The notes beneath the pieces are model-generated. The model saw only the letters and a program-made list of their open reading frames with translations. It was not told the origin of the DNA and did not search any database. Of a stretch of 64,000 nucleotides of DNA, positions 63,633 to 64,000 are shown in pieces. Numbering within the stretch: position 1 is the stretch's first letter; each line of letters begins with the position of its first letter. Source of the DNA: Xanthomonas sacchari (GTDB lineage Bacteria > Pseudomonadota > Gammaproteobacteria > Xanthomonadales > Xanthomonadaceae). The stretch is taken from NCBI RefSeq assembly GCF_024266585.1, contig NZ_CP100647.1, positions 2,151,001 to 2,215,000 of the forward strand, in the 5' to 3' direction. The translations under genes were made by a program, and so were the position numbers.

Positions 63633-63709
63633 CGGGGTATAGCGCAGCCTGGTAGCGCACTAGTCTGGGGGACTAGTGGTCGTCGGTTCGAATCCGGCTA
63701 CCCCGACCA
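63633..63709 (+). tRNA. tRNA-Pro (anticodon GGG)
   Basis: The 77-base cloverleaf has acceptor stem CGGGGTA/TACCCCG, anticodon stem CTAGT/ACTAG with loop CTGGGGG (anticodon GGG), T-arm GGTTCGAATCC, and an encoded CCA end. Confidence 0.97.
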
Positions 63710-63717
63710 TCTTTCGA

Positions 63718-63747
63718 AGGCCCATGTCCCGCGACATGGGCCTTTTT
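63718..63747 (+). terminator. Rho-independent terminator after tRNA-Pro
   Basis: AGGCCCATGTC, four-base loop, GACATGGGCCT and TTTT. It begins 8 bases after the tRNA. Confidence 0.92.
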
Positions 63748-64000
63748 GTTTGTGCCGCGTGCCGGGCGAGGGTGGGCGGCGGCGGGCGCGCGGCCCGCCC
63801 AGGTGCGAATGGCAACTTCGTGTCGGTGTCGCCATACATGGCGATCTGTAACGTCGCGCGGGCGGTCGAACCCGGCGCCGTAGACAAAATGTCCGGGATT
63901 GCGCCGTTCCGGAGCGCCGCCGCCGCCCTGCCGGAACGCAAAGCCGCACCGGAACTGGGAACCGCGCAGCGTCAATCCGTTGACATTGATCACGTTAACG
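63748..64000. other. Intergenic end of the window
   Basis: No coding frame with support. A TTGACA hexamer at 63980-63985, followed by ATTGATCACGTTAACG, sits at the very edge and may be the promoter of a gene beyond the window; the same CACGTTAAC string occurs before the receptor gene at 12585. Confidence 0.4.

Overview
The window is chromosomal DNA from a GC-rich gammaproteobacterium, almost certainly a Xanthomonas or close Xanthomonadaceae relative. The grounds are the very high GC content with strong GC3 bias, the sspA-sspB and pheST-ihfA-merR gene orders, TonB-dependent receptors joined to carbohydrate genes, GTAG-type REP hairpins, GGGATTC-type intergenic repeats, and a chromosomal X-type (bacteria-killing) VirB/VirD4 locus whose VirB7 carries a C-terminal globular domain. 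The species cannot be fixed from the sequence alone.

Layout. 0-12 kb is housekeeping: the end of a lytic transglycosylase, the cytochrome bc1 operon petABC, sspAB, a DUF3301 gene, a secreted DUF2272 protein, nadC with a Trm112-like gene, purEK, a divergent iron/manganese superoxide dismutase, and an overlapping grxD-SDR-marC operon. 12.5-17.3 kb holds a large Oar-like TonB-dependent receptor and the nucleosidase ppnN. 17.3-25.7 kb is a type IV pilus block: an orphan LytS-family kinase, then fimT-pilV-pilW-pilX-pilY1-pilE, a terminator, tRNA-Asn and a second FimT/GspH-like pseudopilin. uvrB and tRNA-Val(GAC) follow.

28.7-40.5 kb is a type IV secretion locus in the order virD4, virB7, B8, B9, B10, B11, B1, B2, B3, B4. 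It is followed by a frame-disrupted small lipoprotein gene and a secreted DUF4189 protein, then AT-rich DNA. No virB5 or virB6 is visible. In Xanthomonas this class of machine injects antibacterial effectors into neighbouring cells, and the small secreted genes at the end are candidate immunity or accessory genes.

40.7-55.4 kb is a maltose/starch utilisation locus: GH13 alpha-glucosidase, TonB-dependent receptor, GH97 alpha-glucosidase, six-hairpin glycosidase, sugar MFS permease, GH13 amylase-type enzyme and a LacI-family regulator. Three exact copies (either orientation) of the 14-mer TGAATACGTATGCA lie upstream of the three transcription units and have LacI-family operator form, so the locus reads as one regulon: uptake across the outer membrane, periplasmic hydrolysis, inner-membrane import and cytoplasmic hydrolysis.

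55.7-63.7 kb is the translation cluster thrS-infC-rpmI-rplT-pheS-pheT-ihfA-merR, ending with tRNA-Pro(GGG) and a terminator. infC has no suitable ATG/GTG/TTG at its conserved N-terminus and appears to start at ATC. The last 250 bases hold no gene.
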